Source: Dictyophora rubrovolvata (lineage: Eukaryota > Basidiomycota > Agaricomycetes > Phallales > Phallaceae). Taken from it: a DNA stretch of 64,000 nt. The notes under the pieces are model-generated. The model did not search any database. It saw nothing but the letters and a program-made list of their open reading frames with translations, and was not told the DNA's origin. The position numbers and the translations under genes were made by a program. The stretch covers positions 1,116,001-1,180,000 of the forward strand of contig CP114123.1 of assembly GCA_029959195.1 (NCBI GenBank), given 5' to 3'. How positions within the stretch are numbered: position 1 is the first letter of the stretch; every line of letters begins with the position of its first letter. This document shows, piece after piece, positions 16,489-26,634 of this stretch.

Positions 16489-18222
16489 ATGTCGTTACAG
16501 TCCCTCAGTCCGCAGGAAGTGATAGCATTGCAGAACCAAGGGTGAGTAGTTGGAATGCCATTTCTTGGTATTAACGCTTCTCCCCTGAACACGAACCAAT
16601 TAGAGTTATCATTCGGTTTTGCTATCTTGCTGGTTGTGTAGTGTATGGTTATGACTGTGGTAATCTGACTCGAAGTATTTTCAGCACGCATGCTCAATTA
16701 AAAACTGACATATAACACTTGATTGGCATGATATCTACTATTAGTGCTCACCTTTTCTCAAGAGGTTGATTGTGTTTGGAGACGTCGCCTTACACTGCCG
16801 ACCATCGGTTTCCTTCTTCTACGGTATTCTGCACCTCTTGAACTCGCTTTATCAGTCGGTATGTGAGAACTACATATTTGGGACGAAATTTGTTCAGATA
16901 CTTGGCACTAGGCTTATTCTACCCTCCCTTCATCTCGGCGGTACGTCTATCATCCTTTTTCTAATTTACTTTGTATTTATCTCTCGTTCATAGCTATCGT
17001 AAGGAAACTGCATTATAGCGTCCATGTACAGCATCGACATGATTGATTTATCTTAGGTGTAAAGTTGTTCAAGCTATCGGCGGTCTTAATATCTTAGTAG
17101 TTATTTGTATGCATTTTTTAAGATATCTGCTTGTCTTTATTTGATTGTGATTTAGTAATCGGTTGTCAGTGGTTCAAAGTTTCAATTTTATAGACTTATC
17201 CTCAAGTTCGAGTCTTCAGGTATCATGGCTTTTCGGACCGTCGCTCTCTATAACCAAAATAAATTCATTTCATGGTTGCTTTCCGCCTTGGTCCTTGGCC
17301 AAAGTGTTATGTTGGCAGTGGTTGCTAGCGGTGAGTTTATGATCCTTCAAGCTATATCACGAGCAACTATAATATTGGCTAGGTGTCACTGTAAAGTATG
17401 ACATCCACTCAGGGGGTAAATACATATGCTTTCCATACAATGTTTTCATAACCTCAGGTCAAATATTTTTTACTTCTTGTCAGGATGTATCACGGAAAGT
17501 CCTACAGAACTTTATATTAGTGAGCATATACATGATGTTTACGTTTTGTTACAGTGTTTTCTGACGAAACTCTGTAGCTGCACTTTGGTGGTGTCCTCTG
17601 GTAGTTGACACCGTAATTTTCGTTTTGACGGTGATTCGACTACGGTCATTGCGCAAAGTTATGCGTTTAAATTATTCGTATGGCATATACTTCTTTCGTT
17701 CAACCCTAAACAATCTTAATAAACTTAGGTTACTTCATGTGATAATGCGCGATGGTGTCTTTTATTACATTGTAATATGTCTCGTATATGTTTCAAACAC
17801 TATTAACTGGATGGTAAGAACATGTGAGATTGTATGATCCTGAACATAATAACACTATATATAGGTTAATTCTGGTCCTTCTAAAATTGCTGGACTGAAG
17901 TAGGTTGCGCCCCGTCCTTTCTGATACTACTGTATGAGCTCACAATTCCTTCTTCAGTTGCGGATTAGCACTTCCTGCTGTCATGATATGCAGGCTTACG
18001 CTGAATCTACAGGCTGTTCGGTCTGCGTCTGACGATTCGACCGTCACGTCCGACGGTACAAACTCGGGGGTATTGACCAGCGCTCCGTCACTGATTCTTA
18101 GTCGATCCGCTTGGCTGACCGGTGAAAGATGGGATGGCATATACCCCGAACAGCCAGATGAAACTGACGTCGTGAGAGAGCGAGAGATACCTTTGAGGGT
18201 GCTTCAAGTTGAGATGACTTGA
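16489..18222 (+). CDS. DUF6533 seven-helix membrane protein, copy 2
   Basis: Closest relative of copy 1, with the same exon plan. First exon MSLQSLSPQEVIALQNQG, then VIIRFCYLAGCVVYGYDCV and the signature LTFSQEVDCVWRRR. Later blocks shared with copy 1 are LIGCIMAFRTVALYN, LWWCPLVVDTVIF, VIRLRSLRK, VIMRDGV and GLALPAVMICRLTLNLQ, then the tail SAWLTGERWDG. The 5-nt exon is 16994-16998 and the 9-nt exon 17156-17164. The stop is TGA at 18220-18222. Apparent length is about 330 residues. Copies 1 and 2 share even their C-terminal tails, so they look like the most recent duplication in the array. Function unknown. Confidence 0.8.
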
Positions 18223-18807
18223 TAGAGGAGAAAAAAAAACTTGTTTGTAATGATAGGACTGCGTTGATTAGACTCGAAAAACTGCTTCCCTAGTAGATCT
18301 TTGATGCTAGGCAAGTAAATAGGGTTCGATCCTTCAACCAGTGACTAGTGACCGTTGACAATGATACTGGAGATGTCATGTGAGACACGGTAGCCCTTAA
18401 CCGTACTAGGGGCTATTATATTTTGTCACTTGCGGTGCGAACCTTGCTTCTCGAAGACTGCGGAAACCTATGAGACAGAAGTGCCCGTGTGTGTATGTCA
18501 AATTTTGGACCATATCCAAGGGCTGAAAAAGTGAGGGAGTCTCATCCGAACACATGATTATGGGAGGTGGAATACCGCCTGTGGTACTCGGAGGTACTTG
18601 AGGCTGTTCAACCTCTGACCACTGGTAACCTTGATCAACCGGATACCTTTGATTTCACACGACTCCAGTGTTCTTTCATTGACGGTGAGACATTGAGTAG
18701 ATGAACAATTTGGGATTTGCCAATTGTGTTCGCGAGGGTAAAAAGAATGTCGAGGTTGAGCTTCTGGAAGACTGTTGGGCCGTGTTAGGCCCTCGGGCTG
18801 TTGGGTG

Positions 18808-18882
18808 GACCTTTACCCGGTCTTGGATTAGGAATTCCCGCGGTTACGATGCGCAAGCTCAGCGTAGATTTACAGGGTCATG
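18808..18882 (+). pseudogene. Relic of a DUF6533 gene (last helix only)
   Basis: The stretch around 18815-18880 reads GLGLGIPAVTMRKLSVDLQ, matching GLALPAVMICRLTLNLQ in copy 2. By hand alignment about two thirds of 56 bases agree with copy 2 at about 17952-18012. Nothing upstream matches the other exons and the downstream tail motifs are absent, so this looks like the remnant of a decayed fifth copy. Confidence 0.55.
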
Positions 18883-19325
18883 CTGGAGGAAGGGCGGTGG
18901 GCAAGTGGCATGTTGATGCGCACGGCCTCGCGCTGTTTCGCACGTCAATAACGAAGCCGCGGCACTGTGTCAATGGTGCATTGGCAAATACTGCACCATT
19001 TGTACGTGATCATTCCAATCCAACCCGGGGTCGTCGCCATCACCATCAAAGTGCATTGATACACACCACGCACGCATCATTCATTACAGCCCATTGTACT
19101 TTTCGCAGAAATAAAATTCACTCTTGAATTGCGAATTTATCCGAACTAAACGGATTTTCGAAAAAAAACGAGCACTGTTAAAATTGGGTTGATCGCGATT
19201 GGCCACGCGCTGTGAGCCTTGCTGTGTAACGTGGCGGCTGTTTCGGGTAAGCCCCTCGGTTACAAATCAGGCCGAGAACCTCGAAACCTCAACGCGCCTT
19301 ATCGGAGGCAAATTCCTCGCCTGGC

Positions 19326-19333
19326 TATAAATA
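19326..19333 (+). promoter_or_regulatory. TATA box of DUF6533 copy 3
   Basis: TATAAATA 75-82 bases upstream of the ATG at 19408. The spacing matches copies 1 and 2. Confidence 0.5.
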
Positions 19334-19407
19334 GATTTCTGCCCGCACCTGGGTCACTTTTCTGTTGCAGCCTTCCCTTTCTTCCCTTTGTCTGTATACC
19401 CAATGAC

Positions 19408-21202
19408 ATGAGCATCACTCTCCCTATACCACCACACCATGGTGCAACAGCGACAAGCATTGAGCATTTGTGAGTTGTTCATATAGCTCGTCCATCCCTG
19501 GCAGGGTCTGAAGTCATCATCTTGTCAAAGGCAAATACTTCGATACGCTTACCTCGCGCCGAATGTTCTGCTGCTCTACGACCACGGTGAGGCTTTTCAA
19601 GCTTATGATATATTTTCTTTGCTGATAAATGATGTTTTCCAATGAACAGTCTTGACTTTAGCATCTGAAGTCGAGCAAATATGGTGTCGAAAACTCACTC
19701 TCCAATCGTTTCTATTCCTCTTACTACGGTACCTCAGTCCCTTTCAGGCCATGTTCTTTTCGCTTTGTTAGTGTCCTTTTTTTGACTGCGTTATGTACGT
19801 GTACATTATTAAACTCCTGTGCTACAGCCATTTTTCCCTTTGTAACAACCGTAAGTCTGTCCTTTTTCTTTTTTTCGTATCTTGTTTTTCTGATATACAG
19901 TATCTAGCTTCCGTATGTCTCCCTCTAAAAACCTAATAGACTGTTAACGAATTTGTTTGCCTTTCCAACAAAGGTGTACTATATTCATTCGTATTCCTCC
20001 CATTTTATCTATTATACAGAGTGCATGTATGTCTTGTTTCAATCCTTTCCACATTCGGTTAACTAATGATCGGGGTAATTTAGCCATCGGAGGCAAGTAC
20101 TTTCCGATCCCTCAACGAGTGGCGTGACTAAAATCTAGCTATAATATGTAGGTATCATGATCCTTCGAACCTACGCTCTTTATGAACGTAATAAACACAT
20201 GGCGATCGTTCTGCTGTTACTACTTCTATCACAGATCGTAGTCATGGGTGTTTTGACGGGCAGTATGTCTTTCTCGCCGTACCTTCATTTGCCAGATCGA
20301 TCTTAAATATGTCCCTGCAGGTGTCACGTTTTCAATGGGCAAGCATGGATGCACGGCCGTCAAAGGTGGAAATTTTATCAGTACGTGTCTTGTAGTGAAA
20401 AAAAATACAAATACAAGGGCGACGTCGCAATGACGTGCCTTTTCTAGCTTTTTTTTGGTGGTCGCCTGTGGTTCTCGACACGGTCGTTTTTATTTCCACA
20501 ATATCTAGACTACATCACTTTCGCAAGATTCGGGAAAGGGTTTCGTAAGTTGATATATATTCTTTCGACTTTTATAACTTGACCTGCTGACGAGGATTCC
20601 GTTTCGCAGAATATTTAGAATTCTTTTAAGAGACGGTATTATGTATTATGTGATTATTTGTAGCCTTAACATCACCAATGCTCTCTTTTTTCTCGTACGT
20701 TCATCTATTGAACTGTTGGGACCTGAACCTTGCTTGCTTAGACTCTCACTAGTATGCAATGCCAGGTTTAAAGCCTATGGGCATTAGGTTAGTACTTAGT
20801 TGGTTAATTCCTCAACATGTTTGATGATCTTTGATCCCCGTTAGTTTCGGCGTTTCTATCTCAGCGGTCATCACATCACGACTTGTTCTTAATTTACACA
20901 GTGCTCAATCCAGTATGGCCCAGGCCGAAAGAAGTAATCAAACAGAACAAGACGTCGGTGTTTTGACGACGATACCCTCCATATATGTTGCACCTCCTGA
21001 ATTTGATGCATATCCTTTACATGACTTTCCACATCGATGTCACGACGACAACAATTCCTGGTATACGAATGAAACGTCGGATGTGTCGGATGCGAGGAAG
21101 GATCATGATTTGGGGGCTGACACTGTCACTGTTCCAAGGTCTACTAGTACACTTCATACTACGTCTTCTCCGTTCAGTTATAATATTACAGAATGGACTT
21201 GA
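19408..21202 (+). CDS. DUF6533 seven-helix membrane protein, copy 3
   Basis: More diverged copy. The start at 19408 gives MSITLPIPPHHGATATSIEHL before the first intron; an ATG at 19403 meets a stop at once. The signature YDHVLTLASEVEQIWCRK is the closest in the array to the usual family form. Further blocks are LRTYALYERNK, FFWWSPVVLDTVVF, LLRDGIMYYVIICSLNITN and GVSISAVITSRLVLNLH. The tail holds GVLTTIPS and is rich in Asp, Ser and Thr. The 5-nt exon is 19908-19912 and the 9-nt exon 20084-20092; the intron after the latter (20093-20151) has a GC donor. The stop is TGA at 21200-21202. Function unknown. Confidence 0.78.
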
Positions 21203-21614
21203 AAAAAAAAACGGACAAAGCCGAGTAAGACAAATCTATATATTGTAGCGCTAAAATCTTTTTGGGCGTGTTTTTAAATTGAACAAATCACTCGCTTACA
21301 CTGGACATTCTGACGCGTTTGGCGTCACGACCGTGGCAATACATGGATCTTGAAAGGCCTCAACCCGACGAGCAAGCGAGCCATGCAAGAGGTGACGGAG
21401 GTGCATGTGTGTATATGATGAATGCCCCCATATATTCAAGCTCTCTTTTAAGCGTTTCTATTCGGTTGTAAATTTAGCTCCAATCTTATAAGAAAGTTCG
21501 CAAACCGAGGCAATGATACAACTTCGTCCAAGTCTCTCTCTCTCTCTCACGTATACTTACTTCTTCAACTTCAGATGACCTAGGTGGATCGGCGTTATTG
21601 CATTTGCGATTACG

Positions 21615-23348
21615 ATGGACAATTACATCGCGATGGCCTTTAGAGTGTATGTCGATGTGATACGCTAATGACGAATGCTTTTATTGAACTTCTTTCCTCA
21701 GACAGGTGATGCATTATGTAGTCCTTGTACCGACTATTGTCCTCTATTACGATCATAGTATGTCATAGAAGTTTGGCAACGCTCGCTGAACTAATGATGA
21801 TATTGAACAAGTTTTGACTTTCGCTCAAGAAGTGGAGTGGATCTGGAAGAGAAAGCTAACTTTGCCAACTTCCTTATTCCTGATCCTTCGCTATTCCGCT
21901 ACAATCTGGGAGGTTATGTTTCTCTCTCGTGCGTCCGTCTTTCACTCAGAACTAGTTCGCGGATTGATCATGTGTACTCCGGGATCAGTTCTATTGAATG
22001 TTTCGTTTTACCGCCACCTCAAAGTAAGTGTCAAGATGATCTCTCTTTTTGTAGTGAAGCTTACAAACCTTATTTTTTTTCTTTAACAGTTATCGTATGT
22101 GGATGCTTCCTCTAGTCATGAGTTGTGTAGCGAGCATTATCATGTTCGGCAGTTGTACATTCATGGTCAAGGTGCCTATGGCGTACTTTATTCTCCATAC
22201 CGCTGGTAAGTCTTCACGGAGTGTATGCTCGACCACGCTCTGGCTTAACTTCAATCCGGGACCAAAGTCGTAGAAAGTGAGTTCGGGTTTGCTTTCACTT
22301 GATGTTATTAAATTGACATACAACATGCCAGTCATTTTAATGCTACGGACGTACGCTTTATATCGCTGTAACAAAATGGTGCTGGCCATTCTTTCGGGGT
22401 ATATTTTATCACAGTTCATTTCAACAGTGGTCATTACATTAAGTGAATTCGCCAGACGTCTCATATGACGCGTATGTTCTAATGCATTCTTTTGTATAGA
22501 TGCTCAAAGCGACTCGTCGAGCATGGTAAAGCCCGAAACTTTGGTCCATCCGACGGCATCGGTCAAAGTACCCGACTGCTCTATCAATTTCCATAATAAT
22601 AGCATAAGTGTGTCCGAAATAATTCTTTAAATTCTCTTTGCTAACGCAGAACTCAAACAGCGCTTTTCTGGTGGCTTTCTGTCGGATTTGATAGCCTTGT
22701 CTTTGTTTTGACTTTCTTCAAAATAAATTATCTTCGAAAAAAGATCTCTCCGGACAAGTTTCCGTTCGTTTAGTGTTATAGTTTTCGATTGTATATTATT
22801 GACCAAATGTTTGTCATAGGCTGTTAAAGGTGATAACTCGGGATGGGTTGATATTCTACGTGGTAATCTGCTTCTTTAACGTCCTCAACGTTTGGTGCTA
22901 TTTTGTAAGTTCATTGGTCAAACCCGATCTTATTCTTCGGTAGTACTCAAGCCGTCTTGTCTCTACATTAGTTTCTAGGACCCGAGTTAAAAGTGGCGAG
23001 CATAAGGTATAGCACCAACTTTACACAAACCTACGTTTTCAATCCATATCAACTGACTGGCACCCTCATTATCCCTTTTCCGAAAAAAGCTTTTCGTTCG
23101 GTTTCTCAACAACAATGGTCACACGCCTTGTCCTAAACATTCAAGACTTATCCCGGCAAACCGTCGGAAGACTTTCGACCTATAATATCAACCAAGACGG
23201 CGAAGGTTCAAGCCAATGGGAAACAGGCGACTTGGACGACGGCGTCTTGACGACTACACCTTCTGTTTTTATCATCCACGCTGGCGCTAATACTGCCAGC
23301 CGAACTCTCAAGCGTTCTGTGTGGAACTCAATCGAGGATCTGCATTAA
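21615..23348 (+). CDS. DUF6533 seven-helix membrane protein, copy 4
   Basis: Most diverged copy. First exon MDNYIAMAFRV, then VMHYVVLVPTIVLYYDHI and the signature LTFAQEVEWIWKRKLTLP. Later blocks are VVEIILMLRTYALYRCNK, LFWWLSVGFDSLVFVL, VITRDGLIFYVVICFFN and GFSTTMVTRLVLNIQ; the tail has DDGVLTTTPSVF. The 5-nt exon is 22090-22094 and the 9-nt exon 22268-22276. The intron near 22760-22819 has an unsure donor (two weak GT sites); its acceptor is at 22819. The stop is TAA at 23346-23348. No clear TATA box was found at the spacing seen in copies 1-3. Confidence 0.75.
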
Positions 23349-24107
23349 ACCTAGACTCGAACCCCAACGCTCTGTGGTGGAAAGACTCTAACATCTACAA
23401 CTGAATTCAAAAACGATCGGAACATTCGGAATCGTGGGCTTGGTCAAAGAGAGCAATTTCTCTCAAGCGATTGAGGCAACAGAACCCCCCGTGGATACGA
23501 TCTTTTTTTCCTTTCTCCTTCATTCCTTTTCCAGAGTTCACGCCACCCGGCGGATACGATGTACAATATCGTTCTCAACCAATGAAGCATGATCGATTGG
23601 TGAAAAGCCATATGAGATAGCGCATCAGGAATTCCGTTCTCTTTTATAGAGACGGAGACGGAGGGGTAGCCTCTTTAGTCGAGCTTAAATTCGTTGCCTG
23701 GGCGTCTCGAGGGGGATGTTTCCCCCCATCGGAAAACAACAAACAATTTGGTCTGTCCCATTGTTCGAGAGTAATTACTTCCGATTTTGAACTGGTAGAG
23801 TAATCAGCGAGAACATTCATTTTTCCTCTTAGTGACGATCAAAATGTATCTGATCTTTCTCATTTGTAACACAAATTTGAACATGAAAATTTGATAAAAC
23901 TTTATTATAACGCCTATAATAATACTCAATATATTTCCTCTCTCCTCTTCAAGTTCAGTTAGCCACAAAACATCAAAACTGGAGGTTTAATCCCAACTCG
24001 TTGAAAATAAAATTCATTGTCACAACTTTTGTATTTTGTATTTCTCAAAGTTGCAACCAAGTTGCAGTGAACATAAGTTACATACAATATATACTGTATA
24101 TCTGCAT
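23349..24107. other. Between the array and the DeSI fusion gene, no gene seen
   Basis: 3' flanks of two convergent genes, AT-rich around 23860-24000. No recognised coding sequence or relic. Confidence 0.45.
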
Positions 24108-26411
24108 TCAATTGGCTGCAGGTTTACAAATCTCAACGACATCCCTAACCAATTTCACCACTTCAGTCTTCTTCACAATTCCTTTGGTCATTTTTGCTTG
24201 CAAAATGGCCGTAATGTCAAGAACTTGTACGAAATCGCTAAGTGTGGTGGTCCAACTTGGCGAGAGATACAATAAAAACGCCAGGGATGCCGTTAAACGA
24301 TGTACTATTAACCAATTGTATTGCATTCAAGGTCTGTTCAGAAAAACAAAAGCATAATAAGAGTAAAACTCACCAATATCCTCGTTGGCGTCTTCTAGTT
24401 TGATAACTTCGACTATAGCACTTATAATTTCTATCTCCCAATCAGAGTCTTCCTCAAACATTGGGTCGGTCCCATTGGATTCACGACTTGTATTGTTCGC
24501 ATTTCTCCTCGTCTTCTGAATACAGCTAGCGATATTGAAGGCCAAACTAGCCGCGGCAGTACGAACAGCTTGGTCGGAATGAAGCAATGTCGAAACCAAG
24601 GTTGTCGTTAAGAGGGAGCGAGGAGAAAGTCCTACAGATGGGCCAGAGGACAGAAGGTACCTTCCTGTGCCTTCTTGGTAGGAAAATGCATTGGAAAGAA
24701 GGCGCAGCGTCGTGAGCAAGGTATTGCGCGATGAAGCATCAATACCACTTCCGCCATTCACTTTTGAGAGAATTTCGATTATGGGAATAGCTGTGGTATT
24801 ACTAGCATTCAAAATTTCTCCCGATGGTGTTAATTGGGACACCAAGGCGATATCAAAGGCCTTGTCTAACACCGCCATTCTCCAGATATCAATCAATGGG
24901 AATAAATCGTTGGTGGGAAGGTGACGAAGAAAAGTACTCGTTATTTGATTGAGCCGATATGGAACATCGGGAGGTGGAACCAAAGTTTTTGGTGTAAGTC
25001 CCGGAACAACTTTCGGAAAGCGGGTTCTCAAAAACGGGATGACAACCTTGAGGAGGGAATGCTTGGATTCCGACATTGCTTGAGATGTGGGATGCTCGTT
25101 GGGAACAGCATCGATAAATGACATCAACTTCTCCGACGCAGTGTCCCAGGCAGGGGGCTGTTTGAATAATATAGAATCGAGAGAAAGACCTTGTATACCA
25201 AAAAACTTGGTTTTAGTATGGGGGTGTGCTATGAAACACTGAGCAAAGCAATTTGTTAGATGAAATGGTATATAATTACGAGGAAATGCTTGATAAGTCA
25301 GTAGCTGAACTTGTGTTTCCAGTTCCGATTTGCTCACTCCTTTAAATTCGCTGGACTAGATAGGAGTGTCAATAAATTAGCATCATCATTGATCATATCG
25401 ATGATTCAACCAACCTTCTTCCCATCCAAGAAGAACATAAAAGTTGGTGTCGCTCGAACGCTCCACATTTGCGCAATTTGACTCCCAAGGCCAACGCCAA
25501 TATCAACTTTGATAAATCCTACAACGTTTGACTTTGCATGCCTCCACGCCAAATCTTCAAATGTTGGAGCTATTATGCTGCAGGGAGCACACGTCGAAGA
25601 GGTGAAAAATACTGAAACGCAGCGGTGGGAGGATATGATAGCATTGAATGAAGCAGGATTAGTCGAAATTTGAAGGGGCGATGTGAGAGTTGATGTTGAG
25701 GCTGACGGAGCGGAAGGTATTTGGGGTTCACCTGCTGCTCGAGAAGCAACTGACTGGAAAAGAGATGTTCCAGCAGAAGGTGGTAATGATGTAGGGGCAC
25801 CTGTCGATGGTCTTCGATACATAGCATCTATTGTCGGACGGAGTGCGGCACCGAACGGTGTAGAAAGAAACTCTTGAGGTAGTTCTGTGACAGAAGGCCT
25901 CCCAATTCGTTCAATACACATTCCATTAAAAAAGCTACTTTACCTTTAATCCATGATGGTATAGCATTTCCAGTCAAAAACCCAACACAGTCATTAGTGA
26001 AGGAGTTGCAATTAAAGTCTAATAAGTGGTACTGAAAGCTGATTAGGAATCGTCATGAAGGGCAAAATCTGGAATACTTTATCGGCCGTGTAATGGTCTT
26101 TGATGTCTCCTAAATAGTCTTCGAAAGTTTCTTTGTCTATTCCAGTTTCACCCATGCTCACAACATGCAAGGGCGAACCATGCTACGACAGATGGATATC
26201 AAGAGACGTTGGTAAGTACGAAACAAAAAGCACTAACATGAGATTTTCCAGGCGATGTAATACTTATTCCTTGTCCATAAAATACTTCCATACCAAACAC
26301 AACAACGGATGTATGCCAGATTCCATCTATTTGTTTTCCCGTAAGCTGAAGCGACATTTGCCGGGCCAGACCATTAGACAAGTCGTAAACGTATAATTCT
26401 ACTTTCGACAT
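24108..26411 (-). CDS. PPPDE (DeSI)-thioredoxin-PUL fusion protein
   Basis: Exons in reading order: 26411-26238, 26183-26078, 26031-25944, 25884-25415, 25355-24374, 24304-24108. Part 1 is a PPPDE/DeSI cysteine peptidase domain of the deSUMOylating isopeptidase type, with the catalytic His in [10 protein letters not shown] and the Cys in [11 protein letters not shown]. Part 2, after a Ser/Pro linker, is a thioredoxin fold with active site CAPC and [16 protein letters not shown]. Part 3 is a helical PUL domain as in Ufd3/PLAA, which binds Cdc48. Together these suggest a role in ubiquitin or SUMO turnover. Oddity: exon lengths sum to 2017, one more than a multiple of three. The frame breaks in exon 2 near 26165, where GTTGTTGAG is followed by an extra C before ATGGGTGAA. 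Everything after that is open for about 600 codons. Either a sequence error or a real one-base lesion in the DeSI domain. Confidence 0.85.
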
Positions 26412-26634
26412 AGGTTTCCATGCAATAGGAGAAAAGAGGCACGTCGTCTAGAGAAAGAGGATAAAAACAACTTGCGCAATCGCTTTCCAGTGCTTTCCAT
26501 GATGACGGCCACTGGGCTTACGCAATCGCTTTTGGCTCTTCGCTTGTCTCGGACATTCAAGTTCACACTTTAACCCTTTCCGTATATCTAAGTTCCGCAT
26601 TATATTAACCAAAAGAAACTCCTGTATACTGGTA

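Noticed and set aside
18300-18350. Possible tRNA T-loop (ggttcgatcc)
   Set aside because: No matching acceptor stem, D-arm or anticodon arm was found around it.
22274-22276. A 3-nt exon (AAA) in DUF6533 copy 4
   Set aside because: Using the acceptor at 22267 gives a 9-nt exon, equal in length and phase to the other three copies.
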